A stretch of DNA of 15,031 nucleotides from DATFWK01 sp035259345 (GCA_035259345.1 DATFWK010000070.1:1-15031), one strand, 5' to 3'. Positions 1-7,031 are shown, counted from the first letter of the stretch. Notes: a model not told the origin generated them from the letters alone. Program-made: numbers and translations.

Positions 1-415
1 GGGCGTTCATGGCCATCGACCAGGTCCAGAGGTTCGGCGCGCGCAGCCCCGCCGGGCTCTCCGGCTGGCGCACCACCAAGCAGGCCGTCAGCGGGATCCT
101 GATGGCGACCGCCGCCAGGGTGCCGGCGCCGCCGGTCGCCCTCACCTGCATAACGCCGCCGCACCGCGGTGCAACCACGCCGGGCAAAGCCGCACGGAAC
201 CTTCCGCCGGCGTCGGCGACCGGCCGCGCGACGACGTCCCGGCCGACGACGACCTTGACGTGCTCGCGGGGAGCGAAATGGATCCCGGAGATGACGAGCG
301 GCCGGACGGTGACAGCGCGAAGCGCGGGCGCGGACGTGCTCGTCTGAGCGCTGGCGGCGGGCGCGGCTGCCGCCACGATCACAACCGCGAGCGCTGCTGC
401 CAGCCGAGCGCGCAT
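1..415 (-). CDS. Secreted protein of unknown function (C-terminus beyond the window edge)
   Basis: This minus-strand frame starts at ATG 415 and stays open for 138 codons to the left edge, so the C-terminus is missing. The N-terminus is a clear Sec-type signal peptide: an Arg-containing start followed by an Ala/Val/Leu core and an Ala-Ser-Ala-Gln junction near residue 24. The mature part has short beta-strand-like segments (LVISGIHFAP, HVKVVVGRDVV, GRFRAALPG) and two cysteines, in the contexts PRCGG and TACLV, about 34 residues apart. That pattern resembles the small exported Ig-like proteins common in actinobacteria, but I recognise no named family. Third codon positions are mostly G or C, which supports coding. 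No clear ribosome binding site precedes the ATG. It diverges from the Asp-box protein gene at 565 across about 150 bp. Confidence 0.6.
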   Translation of the reverse strand, partial: MRARLAAALAVVIVAAAAPAASAQTSTSAPALRAVTVRPLVISGIHFAPREHVKVVVGRDVVARPVADAGGRFRAALPGVVAPRCGGVMQVRATGGAGTLAAVAIRIPLTACLVVRQPESPAGLRAPNLWTWSMAMNA

Positions 416-545
416 GCCGACAGTTTGCCACCGTCGTTCCGCCAGAAAAGCCGTCTGTATGGCACCCGACCCCATGCGTTGCACCGGCAGAGCGGCTCAG
501 GCAGGTTGCGCCGAATGTTGCAATCCCTGCTCCCGCACGGGGAGC

Positions 546-562
546 TCAAGGAGGGGGAGAGG
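546..562 (+). promoter_or_regulatory. Ribosome binding site of the Asp-box protein gene
   Basis: A purine-rich run containing AAGGAGGGGG and GAGGAG ends just before the ATG at 565. It is one of the strongest Shine-Dalgarno stretches in the window and fixes that start. I could not pick out a convincing -35/-10 pair in the preceding divergent gap (416-545). Confidence 0.6.
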
Positions 563-564
563 AG

Positions 565-2472
565 ATGCATCGACTTGTGAAGGCCGCCGCCTGCGTGGCG
601 GCGGTCACGGCGATCGCCGTCGTCGCCTCGACGACGGCGATGGGAGGGAAGGGTGAGGTCAAGGTGCTGCGGGCGAGCGCCCAGGGCACGCTCAAAGCGC
701 CGCAGGCAAAGGTCGGCGGGGTCACCAAGACGTTCCCGACGATCTCGGACAGCACGATCGTCGCCGCAAAGGCGGCGATCGGCGCGCAGGACGACCGCCT
801 GGAGGCCTCGGACGCCCAGGCCGGGACCGCGCTCGGCCTGCCCGACCTCGGCCAGACCCAGAGCACCATCGGGTGCAACGGGCGGCAGAGCTTGACCAAC
901 GTCCGCGTGAACCAGGACTGCACGTTCCGGCGCCAGGCCGAGGAGGAGATCACGGTCAACCCGGCGGACCCGCAGAACCTGATAGCCGGCCAGAACGACA
1001 GCCGCGTCGGGTTCAACCAGTGCGGCATCGACTTCTCGACCGACGGCGGCCGGCACTGGGGCGACATGCTGCCGCCGTTCCGCCAGCGCTTCAACGACCC
1101 GGCGGGCGACCTGACGACGCCGGCGAACAAGGTGAACAGCATCAGCGGCGACCACGGCACGCTCCACACCTACGACGCCGCCAGCGACCCGGCGGTGGCG
1201 GTCGACTCGGCCGGACGGGCGTTCTTCAGCTGCGTCGTGTTCGACGTCAACTCCAACGCCAGCGGCGTGTTCGTGACCGGCAGCCCGGCCGGCGCCCAGG
1301 GCTCGTTCTACTCGAACGTCCCGTCCACCGGGAAGGCCTTCATGGTGGTCGAGGACAACGGCGTCACCGCCTTCCACGACAAGGAGTTCATCGCGGCGGA
1401 CGCGTTCGCCGGAAGCCCCAACCGGGACAACGTCTACGTCACGTGGACCGTTTTCCAGTCCGACAAGCTCGGCAACTTCTCGCAGTCGCCGATCTACGGC
1501 TCCATGTCGACGGACCACGCGGTCACCTGGTCGGCGCCCGAGCAGATCAGCGGGGCCAATCCCGCCGTCTGCAACTTCGGGGACACCTTCGACAAGAAGC
1601 TGAACCCCAACAGCTGCAACTTCGACCAGGGCTCCGACCCGGTCGTGATGCCGAACGGCGACCTCGTGGTGGTCTTCAACAACACCAACACGCCCACCGT
1701 CGACGCGCAGCAGCTCGCGGTGCACTGCTCGCCGAGCGGCAGCTCGACGGCCGGTACCGCGCACTTCAACTGCCGCGCCCCGAGCAAGGTCGGCGACGAG
1801 GTCATCACCGGCGAGCCCTTCTGCGACTTCGGCCGCGGGCCGGAGCAGTGCGTGCCGGGGGCGTTCATCCGCACCAACGGCTTCCCGCGGGTCGCGCTCG
1901 GCAAGAGCGGGAAGCTCTATACCGTCTGGCAGGACGGCCGCTCGGGTGAGCTGGACATCCAGATGGCGACGTCGAGCGACGGCGGCGCGACCTGGTCGTC
2001 GACCCGGCAGGTCAACCCGGACACCGGCCTCGACCACTACATGCCCGCGGTGGACGTGGGCCAGGCGAACGGCCAGGACCGGGTCGCGGTGAGCTACTAC
2101 CGGAACGAGCGCGTCCCGAACGAGGGGACGGTTCCGCCCGACGGCTTCACCCCCGGCCGCGACCCCGGCACCGGCGCGCTGAACGCCGACTACGTGCTGG
2201 CCGGCGCGCAGGACCTGACGAAGCCCTTCGCCTTCACCGTGCTGTCGCCGGTGTTCGGCGCCCCCAACAACCCGGCGCAGGTCGGCTTCAACGGCGACTA
2301 CAGCGGCATCGTGGTCTCCGGCGGCATCACCGCCCACCCGATCTGGTCGGACACCCGCAACCACGATCCGTTCCTCGCGGGCAGCCCCAACGAGGAGGAC
2401 GTGTTCACCGACGGGGTGTCCGTGCCCAAGGGCCCGGGCACACCCTCCACCGGGGTGCTCGGCCAGTCGTAG
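565..2472 (+). CDS. Secreted Asp-box (BNR/sialidase-like) beta-propeller protein
   Basis: The product is 635 residues with an N-terminal signal peptide (about residues 1-26, hydrophobic AACVAAVTAIAVVAS core), so it should be exported. Three Asp-box motifs of the form S-x-D-x-x-x-x-W are visible: STDGGRHW (158-165), STDHAVTW (315-322) and SSDGGATW (470-477). They mark turns in six-bladed sialidase-type propellers. The stretch LYTVWQDGRSGELDIQ just before the third box is also typical of BNR-repeat proteins. Several cysteines in the mature part could form disulfides. I cannot identify a complete sialidase catalytic set (Arg triad, Tyr/Glu), so glycosidase activity is unproven and it may be a binding or scaffold propeller. 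The start is fixed by a strong Shine-Dalgarno. The gene converges on the rhodanese-methyltransferase gene, with a terminator hairpin between them. Confidence 0.85.
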   Translation: MHRLVKAAACVAAVTAIAVVASTTAMGGKGEVKVLRASAQGTLKAPQAKVGGVTKTFPTISDSTIVAAKAAIGAQDDRLEASDAQAGTALGLPDLGQTQSTIGCNGRQSLTNVRVNQDCTFRRQAEEEITVNPADPQNLIAGQNDSRVGFNQCGIDFSTDGGRHWGDMLPPFRQRFNDPAGDLTTPANKVNSISGDHGTLHTYDAASDPAVAVDSAGRAFFSCVVFDVNSNASGVFVTGSPAGAQGSFYSNVPSTGKAFMVVEDNGVTAFHDKEFIAADAFAGSPNRDNVYVTWTVFQSDKLGNFSQSPIYGSMSTDHAVTWSAPEQISGANPAVCNFGDTFDKKLNPNSCNFDQGSDPVVMPNGDLVVVFNNTNTPTVDAQQLAVHCSPSGSSTAGTAHFNCRAPSKVGDEVITGEPFCDFGRGPEQCVPGAFIRTNGFPRVALGKSGKLYTVWQDGRSGELDIQMATSSDGGATWSSTRQVNPDTGLDHYMPAVDVGQANGQDRVAVSYYRNERVPNEGTVPPDGFTPGRDPGTGALNADYVLAGAQDLTKPFAFTVLSPVFGAPNNPAQVGFNGDYSGIVVSGGITAHPIWSDTRNHDPFLAGSPNEEDVFTDGVSVPKGPGTPSTGVLGQS

Positions 2473-2501
2473 CGGCCCGGCCCTCCGGATCGAAACGGCG
2501 C

Positions 2502-2527
2502 GAGGGAGCCGCTCCGGCGGCTCCCTC
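2502..2527. terminator. Bidirectional terminator hairpin between convergent genes
   Basis: A perfect 11-bp inverted repeat (GAGGGAGCCGC with its complement) encloses a 4-nt TCCG loop. It lies between the stop of the plus-strand Asp-box gene (2472) and the stop of the minus-strand fusion gene (2530). There is no U-tract, as is common in high-GC actinobacteria. Its position suits terminating both transcripts. Confidence 0.75.
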
Positions 2528-2529
2528 CG

Positions 2530-3543
2530 TCAATCGAGGTGGAGGGCGACCCAGGTGAACGGCTGGGCGGCCCCGCCCGGGGTGATGTGCAGCTCGCGCC
2601 GGCTCTCCAGCAGCGAGGCGCCGGGCCCGAACGCGGCGAGCAGGCGCTCGGCGTCGTAGCGCTCGACGGCGAGCCCGGAGCAGCGCGGCGGCCCGTCGGC
2701 GGCGAACGTCGCCACCACCGCGACTCCGCCGGGCCGCACGGCCGCCCGGACCACCTCCACGTAGCGCACCCGGTCGTGCGGGTCGATCAGGAAGTGGAAG
2801 AGCGCGCGGTCGTGCCAGACGTCGTGGATCCGGTCCGGCGTCCACACGAGGACGTCGGCGGCGACGAAGGTGACCCGAGGGGCGCCGGGGCCCAGCCGCG
2901 CACGGACGCGCTCGAGCGCGATCGCCGACACGTCGAGCACGGTCACATGGGCCGCCCCGGCGGCGAGGAGGCCGTCCACGAGGTGCGACGACCCGGCTCC
3001 GGCGTCGACGATCGACCGGCCGTCGATCGGCCCGGAGGCGGCGATCATGGCGAGCGAGGTGTCCGGCCGGGGCTGGTACCAGCTCACCCCGCTGGGATCG
3101 CGGCGCTCGTGGACGTCCTCCCAGTGAAGCCGTCGCCCGTCCTCGGGGGCCGTCGCGACCGGCAGCCCCGCCGCCTTCCAAGCGACGAACCCGCCGACCA
3201 TGTCCGTGGCGTTCGTGGCGCCGATCCCTTGGAGGGCGGCGGCCGCGAGGCTCGACTGGTAGCCCTCGGCGCACATCAGGATCAGCGGCCCGCTCAGCCC
3301 CGTGAGGGCCGGGTCGCGATGCTCGCACGCGGGGTCGGCGCGCCATTCGAGGACGTTCCGCGGCACGAAGTGGGCTCCGGGGACAAGGCCGCCCTCGGCA
3401 CGCTGGGCCTCCGACCGGATGTCGACGATCAGGCCGCCCTCGCGCGCCGCGGCGAGCGATTCCCGCGGCCCGAGCCGTCGGAGGCCGCTCCTCGCCTCGC
3501 GGAGGAGATCTTCGATCGTCCTGCCCGCCCCACTGCTCTTCAT
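2530..3543 (-). CDS. Rhodanese domain fused to a class I SAM-dependent methyltransferase
   Basis: The 337-residue protein has two domains. Residues ~25-130 form a rhodanese-like domain: LIVDIRSEAQRAEGGLVPGAHFVP is the typical entry. C91 in the loop MCAEGYQSS fits the CxxGxxS active-site loop that carries persulfide in sulfurtransferases. GGFVAWKAAGLPV is the usual domain end. Residues ~140-337 form a Rossmann methyltransferase with motif I VDAGAGSSHL (179-188), VTVLDVS (200-206) as the acidic strand-2 region, VTFVAAD (224-230) and RPGGVAVVATF (270-280). The opening WEDVHERRDPSGVSWYQPRP is typical of a small methyltransferase family whose substrate I do not know. I chose ATG 3543 because the frame upstream to 3663 is Arg/Pro-rich and not domain-like. 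Sulfur handling coupled to S- or N-methylation is only a guess. Confidence 0.85.
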   Translation of the reverse strand: MKSSGAGRTIEDLLREARSGLRRLGPRESLAAAREGGLIVDIRSEAQRAEGGLVPGAHFVPRNVLEWRADPACEHRDPALTGLSGPLILMCAEGYQSSLAAAALQGIGATNATDMVGGFVAWKAAGLPVATAPEDGRRLHWEDVHERRDPSGVSWYQPRPDTSLAMIAASGPIDGRSIVDAGAGSSHLVDGLLAAGAAHVTVLDVSAIALERVRARLGPGAPRVTFVAADVLVWTPDRIHDVWHDRALFHFLIDPHDRVRYVEVVRAAVRPGGVAVVATFAADGPPRCSGLAVERYDAERLLAAFGPGASLLESRRELHITPGGAAQPFTWVALHLD

Positions 3544-3808
3544 GCTGCCCGTGCCGCCGACTCTAGTGCGAAACGGCCCGCGCGGGCGAGGGGGCGGCGC
3601 ACGTGCGCCTCCGCCGAGCCGCTCCGCGCTCGGGCGCAGCCACAACCGCGAGCCCCGCGCCAAGAACGGCGTCCAGGCGGCGGACCTCGTTCGTCGAGCG
3701 GCTCTCTACCGTCAACCGGGCACGGGCGGATCGTACGCCGGCACCCGGGCCGCGTCCACGGCCATCGCCCGGCCTGGAACGACCGACCCCGGACCGCCAA
3801 GATCCGAC
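3544..3808. other. Divergent intergenic region, no gene seen
   Basis: This is the largest gap in the window (265 bp), between the divergent fusion gene and phosphoesterase gene. Open frames cross it but read as Arg/Pro/Ala-rich noise. It must hold promoters for both genes. A minus-strand TAGAGT hexamer at 3560-3565 could be a -10 for the fusion gene, but no matching -35 is evident. I see no RNA gene or repeat. Confidence 0.5.
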
Positions 3809-4459
3809 ATGAGCGAGATGCGCGTGGCGACCCTCTACGACGTGCACGGGAACCTGCCCGCCCTGGAGGCCGTGCTGCGGGAGATCCCGGACGACGCGGC
3901 AATCGTCGCCGGCGGCGACGTCTGCCTCGGAGGATCGCACCCGTCGGAGACGCTCGAGCGCCTGCGGGGCCTCGGGGACCGGGTGCTCTGGCTGCGCGGC
4001 AACGCCGACCGCGAGCTGACGCCTGGTGAGGAGGGGATTGCCCCGGCGGACGTGGTCGAGGCAACCCGGGCGGCGCTCTCGCCCGAGCAGATCGCGTTCC
4101 TCCACGCGCTCCCCTCGACGGTCCGGGTCGGCGAGGTCCTCTTCTGCCACGCGACCCCCCGCAACGACGTCGACGTCTTCACGGAGCGGACGCCCGAGGC
4201 ACGGCTCGCCGGCATCTTCGCCGACACGGGCGCCGAGGTCGTCGTCTGCGGTCACACGCACATGCAGTTCGAGCGGACGATCGCGGGGAAGCGCGTGATC
4301 AACTCAGGCAGCGTGGGCATGCCGTTCGAGGACGCGCCGGGCGCCTACTGGACGCTCGACCTGGTCCACCGCCGCACCGAGTACGAGGGCGCAGAGCAGC
4401 CGAGGATGGGGCGCGAGGAGGCGACCTCCCGGTTCGAAGGCCTCGCCGTCGGCGCCTGA
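3809..4459 (+). CDS. Calcineurin-like metallophosphoesterase (YfcE/MJ0936-like)
   Basis: A 216-residue cytoplasmic protein with all the metal-binding signatures of the small bacterial phosphodiesterases: D11-x-H13-G-N near the N-terminus, GGD (D37), GNAD (N65), CH (H114) and the C-terminal GHTH (148-151). NSGSVGMPFE after GHTH is also characteristic. These residues coordinate a dinuclear metal centre that hydrolyses phosphoesters; members act on cyclic nucleotides or model phosphodiesters, so the substrate here cannot be told. The start is either ATG 3809 or ATG 3818 three codons later; neither has a good Shine-Dalgarno. The open frame extends far upstream, but that part is low-complexity and not family-like. 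The gene converges on the SRPBCC gene with a hairpin between. Confidence 0.88.
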   Translation: MSEMRVATLYDVHGNLPALEAVLREIPDDAAIVAGGDVCLGGSHPSETLERLRGLGDRVLWLRGNADRELTPGEEGIAPADVVEATRAALSPEQIAFLHALPSTVRVGEVLFCHATPRNDVDVFTERTPEARLAGIFADTGAEVVVCGHTHMQFERTIAGKRVINSGSVGMPFEDAPGAYWTLDLVHRRTEYEGAEQPRMGREEATSRFEGLAVGA

Positions 4460-4464
4460 GCGCC

Positions 4465-4489
4465 AGGCCGGCGCTGCACGCGCCGGCCT
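4465..4489. terminator. Bidirectional terminator hairpin
   Basis: A perfect 10-bp stem (AGGCCGGCGC and its complement) with a 5-nt TGCAC loop. It sits 5 nt after the phosphoesterase stop and 25 nt from the convergent SRPBCC stop, so it probably serves both. Confidence 0.75.
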
Positions 4490-4514
4490 CAGCGGAAGGC
4501 TCGCCCCCGCGGTC

Positions 4515-5003
4515 TCAGATCTGCTCGCCGCGCATGAGCGCAGCGAACCGCTGCAGGTAGAACGGCCATCCCTGGTCCCCGCCGACGCCCGCGCGCACGC
4601 CCTCCCAGCCCTCGCCGTGGCGCTCGAGGTTGCGGTGCTCGAGCTCGACGCGGGTCCGGTCGGGAGCCTCGCGGATGAAGCGCACCTCGACCTCGCTGGC
4701 CTTCGCCGGATCGGGCTCGAGGCGCCACTGCGGGCTGATGTCCCAGCTGAACACGACCCGCTCGGGAGGCTCGTAGGCGAGGATCCGAGCCCAGCGGCAC
4801 TCGGTGCCGTCGACGCCGCGGTCGTAGAGGAACCCGCCCACTCGCGGCTCGAACACCGTCTCGGCGATCTCGGCCTCGAGCAGGGTGTGGTCGCGTGGCT
4901 TGAAGCTCCCGAAGTCCTCCGTGAAGACACGGAAGGCGCGTTCGATCGACGCCTCGACGACGATCGACACCCGGACGGACGTCGCTGTGGCCTGCGTGTT
5001 CAT
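4515..5003 (-). CDS. SRPBCC (AHSA1-like) domain protein
   Basis: A 162-residue single-domain protein of the START/Bet v1-like superfamily, close to the Activator of Hsp90 ATPase homology group. The N-terminus VRVSIVVEASIERAFRVFTEDFGSF is the usual first strand and helix. GGFLYDRGVDGTECRWARILAYEPPERVVFSWDI is the typical middle. The C-terminal helix WPFYLQRFAALMRG lines the hydrophobic cavity in this fold. The ligand is unknown. Its ATG overlaps the stop of the upstream arsR gene by four bases (ATGA), implying translational coupling and shared control. Paired ArsR-SRPBCC genes are very common in actinobacteria, where the regulator is thought to control its partner. Length and motifs are complete. 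Confidence 0.88.
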   Translation of the reverse strand: MNTQATATSVRVSIVVEASIERAFRVFTEDFGSFKPRDHTLLEAEIAETVFEPRVGGFLYDRGVDGTECRWARILAYEPPERVVFSWDISPQWRLEPDPAKASEVEVRFIREAPDRTRVELEHRNLERHGEGWEGVRAGVGGDQGWPFYLQRFAALMRGEQI

Positions 5004-5320
5004 TCAGCCTCCTCTCGCGGTTGCTCCACTGCGGTCTTGTAGGCCGCCAGCGCCCTGCTCCAGAAGCGGTCGAGGTCGGCGCGCAGCGCCTGGAGGCCCT
5101 GCGGGTCGAGCCGGTAGATCCGTTGCTTGCCCGCGCGGCTGTCGAGCACCAGCCCCGCGTCCCTGAGGACCTTGAGGTGCTGCGAGACTGCCGGCCTGCT
5201 GACCGGGAGCTCGCCCGCCAGCTCGCCGACCGCACGCGGGCCGTCGGCGAGGAGCTCGAAGATCGCCCGCCTGGTCGGATCGCCGAGCGCCGTCCACCCG
5301 TTGATTCGGTAAGTTTCCAC
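5000..5320 (-). CDS. ArsR-family winged-helix repressor
   Basis: A 106-residue helix-turn-helix protein. WTALGDPTRRAIFELLADGPRAVGELA (9-35) is the standard ArsR opening. SRPAVSQHLKVLRDAGLV (41-58) holds the recognition helix, and SRAGKQRIYRLDP (61-73) forms the wing. I see no cysteine metal-binding site of the ArsR/SmtB type, so it is probably not a metal sensor. It starts with GTG at 5320, directly after an in-frame TAA, so no longer form is possible. No Shine-Dalgarno precedes it, which suggests a leaderless or nearly leaderless transcript. It is first in a two-gene operon with the SRPBCC gene and diverges from the hydrolase gene across 32 bp. An inverted repeat spans its start codon, which suggests autorepression. 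Confidence 0.9.
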   Translation of the reverse strand: METYRINGWTALGDPTRRAIFELLADGPRAVGELAGELPVSRPAVSQHLKVLRDAGLVLDSRAGKQRIYRLDPQGLQALRADLDRFWSRALAAYKTAVEQPREEAE

Positions 5321-5324
5321 TTAC
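5309..5324. promoter_or_regulatory. Candidate ArsR operator (inverted repeat over the arsR start)
   Basis: Six-base arms GTAAGT and ACTTAC flank a TTCC centre, and the arsR start codon lies inside the repeat. A dimeric ArsR bound here would block its own start. The motif is AT-rich compared with its surroundings, as operators often are. That ArsR binds it is inferred from position only. Confidence 0.5.
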
Positions 5325-5347
5325 GCGTGAGGTTACGCGTACGCGAA
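5321..5347. promoter_or_regulatory. Shared arsR/hydrolase promoter region with TTACGCGT repeats
   Basis: TTACGCGT occurs twice (5321-5328 and 5333-5340), 12 bp apart, and the second copy runs into the palindrome CGCGTACGCG (5336-5345). On the minus strand TAACCT (5335-5330) fits a TANNNT -10 element and would start transcription within a few bases of the arsR GTG. The 12-bp spacing approximates one helical turn, so these may be further binding sites. Confidence 0.4.
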
Positions 5348-5352
5348 GCAGG

Positions 5353-6096
5353 GTGTCAACGGGGGCGTCCGCGGCGCGGGGCCGTGGACGCTGGCAGGAT
5401 CGGCGCCTGGCCACGCTCGAGATCGACACTCCGCACGGCCTGGCACGGGTGCATCTCCACCCGGTGGACGGGCCGCGGGCCGGCCTTGTCCTGGGACACG
5501 GCGCCGGTGGCGGCGTCACGGCCCCTGACATCGGCGCGGCGACGAAGGCGGCGACGGCCGTGGGCGTGAGCGTCGCGCTGGTCGAGCAGCCCTACCGGGT
5601 CGCCGGCCGGCGGTCGCCGGCCCCGGCGGCGCACCTCGACGGCGCCTGGATCGCGGTCGTCGAGCGGTTTCGCGCCGAGGCGCTCGCCGGCCTGCCGCTC
5701 GTCACCGGCGGGCGGTCGATGGGCGCCCGCGTCGCGTGCCGCACCGCCGCCGCCACCGGAGCGGTGGCCGTGCTCTGCCTGGCGTTCCCGCTCGAGCCAC
5801 CGCCGCGGGCGGGGAAGGAGCCCCAGAGCCGTCTCGCCGAGCTCGACGCCGTCGCGGTGCCCACGCTGGTCGTGCAGGGTGACCGCGACCGGTTCGGCAT
5901 GCCGCCTCCCGGGCCCGCACGGGAGGGGGCGACCGTGGCCGGCGACCACGCGCTCAAGGCGGACCTTCCGGCTGTGACCGCCGCCGTCAGGGACTGGCTG
6001 GCACGGGTGGTCCTCGGGGCCGGGCCGGCCGCCGAAGGCCGGGTCAGCCCGCGGCCTCGAGCAGCCAGTGGCGGGCGATCACGCGCTCGCAGTTGA
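5353..6096 (+). CDS. Small alpha/beta hydrolase (TEX30/KANL3-like)
   Basis: A 247-residue alpha/beta-hydrolase-fold protein. LVLGHGAGGG (45-54) is the oxyanion-hole strand-turn. GRSMG (120-124) is the nucleophile elbow with Ser122. VVQGDRDRFGMP (173-184) supplies the acidic residue and GDHALK (197-202) the His. This set matches the small dienelactone-hydrolase-like group annotated as TEX30/KANL3-like; the substrate is unknown. The first in-frame start is GTG 5353, only 32 bp from the divergent arsR start; the conserved part begins near residue 20. Oddly, about 30 residues after the expected domain end (RDWLARVV, ~220) are Arg/Ser/Pro-rich and cover a GC-rich hairpin. The C-terminal tail may therefore be read-through sequence or an assembly artefact. 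Confidence 0.8.
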   Translation: MSTGASAARGRGRWQDRRLATLEIDTPHGLARVHLHPVDGPRAGLVLGHGAGGGVTAPDIGAATKAATAVGVSVALVEQPYRVAGRRSPAPAAHLDGAWIAVVERFRAEALAGLPLVTGGRSMGARVACRTAAATGAVAVLCLAFPLEPPPRAGKEPQSRLAELDAVAVPTLVVQGDRDRFGMPPPGPAREGATVAGDHALKADLPAVTAAVRDWLARVVLGAGPAAEGRVSPRPRAASGGRSRARS

Positions 6097-6227
6097 GCTC
6101 ACCCGCTGCGGGCTTGCCAACCGGCACGAGCGCGCACCGTATGGGCGCTCCATTTCCTCCCTGCTCAGAAGCAGGTTTTCCGCCCACGGGAACGGGTACG
6201 GCGGGAGCTTCGCAAAGGAGGTCGGCA

Positions 6228-6701
6228 ATGACAACTGTTCGACACGAGACCCTTCCGCCGCAGGAGCGCGTCCAGCCGGTCGGCACGGCCGGGACCACGG
6301 GCTCACGATGGGGCGACCCTCGCTACCAGGCGTTCTGGATCCTGCGCCTGGCCTTCGCGGCCCTCCCGCTCGTGATGGGGATCGACAAGTTCTTCAACGG
6401 GCTCACCACCTGGCCGCAGTACCTGGCCGACTGGATCGACAACATCGTCCCGGGCACCGCCGAGCAGCTCATGCACGTCGTCGGCGGCGTCGAGATCGCA
6501 GCAGGGCTGCTCGTGCTCCTGAAGCCGCGGTGGGCGGCATACATCGTGGCCGCATGGCTCGCAGGCATCGCGATCAACCTGTTCAGCTACGGCGAGTGGT
6601 ACGACATCGCGGTCCGCGACATCGGGCTCATGCTCGGCGCCCTCGCGCTCGCGCGTCTCGCGGCCGTCTACGACGTGCCACTGCGCCGCCGGGTGCAGTA
6701 G
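6228..6701 (+). CDS. DoxX-like four-helix membrane protein
   Basis: A 157-residue integral membrane protein. After a soluble N-terminus of about 33 residues come four hydrophobic segments near 35-52, 82-99, 102-120 and 129-147. RLAFAALPLVMGIDKFFNGL and the GGVEIAAGLLVLLKPRWAAYIVAAWLAG region resemble the DoxX/DoxX-like family, whose biochemical role is mostly unknown. I chose ATG 6228 because AAAGGAGG lies at the right distance upstream and the longer frame from 6093 is not family-like. The transcript probably ends at the 20-nt palindrome just after the stop. Neighbours give no functional clue. Confidence 0.8.
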   Translation: MTTVRHETLPPQERVQPVGTAGTTGSRWGDPRYQAFWILRLAFAALPLVMGIDKFFNGLTTWPQYLADWIDNIVPGTAEQLMHVVGGVEIAAGLLVLLKPRWAAYIVAAWLAGIAINLFSYGEWYDIAVRDIGLMLGALALARLAAVYDVPLRRRVQ

Positions 6702-6702
6702 C

Positions 6703-6722
6703 GACGGGCTCGCGAGCCCGTC
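6703..6722. terminator. Bidirectional terminator hairpin
   Basis: A perfect 20-nt palindrome (8-bp GACGGGCT stem around a CGCG loop) lies between the stop of the DoxX-like gene (6701) and that of the convergent STAS gene (6726). Confidence 0.75.
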
Positions 6723-6725
6723 CGA

Positions 6726-7031
6726 TCAAGCGGTCGGAGGGCCGCCCTCCTCGAGATCCTCGCGCACGTCGATCTCACCGGAGAGGTCGAGAAGGTCGAC
6801 CAGGCGGCCCACCGGCCCCTCGCGGGAGGCCAGGCAGACCAGCGACTCGCCGCGGGCGCGCCGCGCGCGGTCGGCCAGGAGGATGCAGCGAAGCCCGCTC
6901 GAGTCGATGAACGCGAGCCCCCGGAGGTCGAGGACGACCGCCGTCCCGTCAGCCCCCGCCAGGTCGAGCGCCTCCTCGACCTCCGGCACGCCGAGGAGGT
7001 CCAGCTCGCCGTCGAGGCGGACGAGCGGCAT
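6726..7031 (-). CDS. STAS-domain anti-sigma factor antagonist (start uncertain)
   Basis: A SpoIIAA/RsbV-type STAS protein, 101 residues from ATG 7031. LDGELDLLGVPEVEEAL (6-22) and VVLDLRGLAFIDSSGLRCILLA (32-53) are diagnostic. The Ser after Asp in DSSG (43-46) is the residue phosphorylated by anti-sigma kinases in this family, so the protein would bind a kinase of the RsbW/SpoIIAB type in its dephosphorylated form; none is encoded nearby. The same frame continues upstream without a stop as CTG-GCC-GAG-CTG-CTG-ATC-ACG, reading LAELLITRSSSGG, which looks like the missing first beta strand. A purine-rich GGAAGGA precedes the CTG at 7070. The true start may therefore be a non-ATG codon near 7070. 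The tRNA lies upstream on the same strand. Confidence 0.85.
   Translation of the reverse strand: MPLVRLDGELDLLGVPEVEEALDLAGADGTAVVLDLRGLAFIDSSGLRCILLADRARRARGESLVCLASREGPVGRLVDLLDLSGEIDVREDLEEGGPPTA

Noticed and set aside
379..2364. A 661-codon minus-strand open frame opposite the Asp-box gene
   Set aside because: Its product is a repetitive Arg/Val/Asp/Ala-rich sequence with no domain. The plus-strand frame has a signal peptide, Asp boxes and a strong ribosome binding site. High GC creates such antisense frames.
2539..4029. A 496-codon plus-strand open frame across the fusion gene and the divergent gap
   Set aside because: It lies antisense to a clear rhodanese-methyltransferase protein and shows no domain; it is a GC-bias shadow.
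6160..6179. Short hairpin CCTGCT/AGCAGG followed by TTTT upstream of the DoxX-like gene
   Set aside because: It looks like a small intrinsic terminator, but the stem is only six pairs and the U-tract four bases, so I did not list it as a feature.
6079..6306. 75-codon minus-strand frame with GGGAGGAA before an internal ATG, giving a 24-residue peptide
   Set aside because: The peptide is Ser/Arg-rich with poor codon bias and no motif; the purine run is probably chance.
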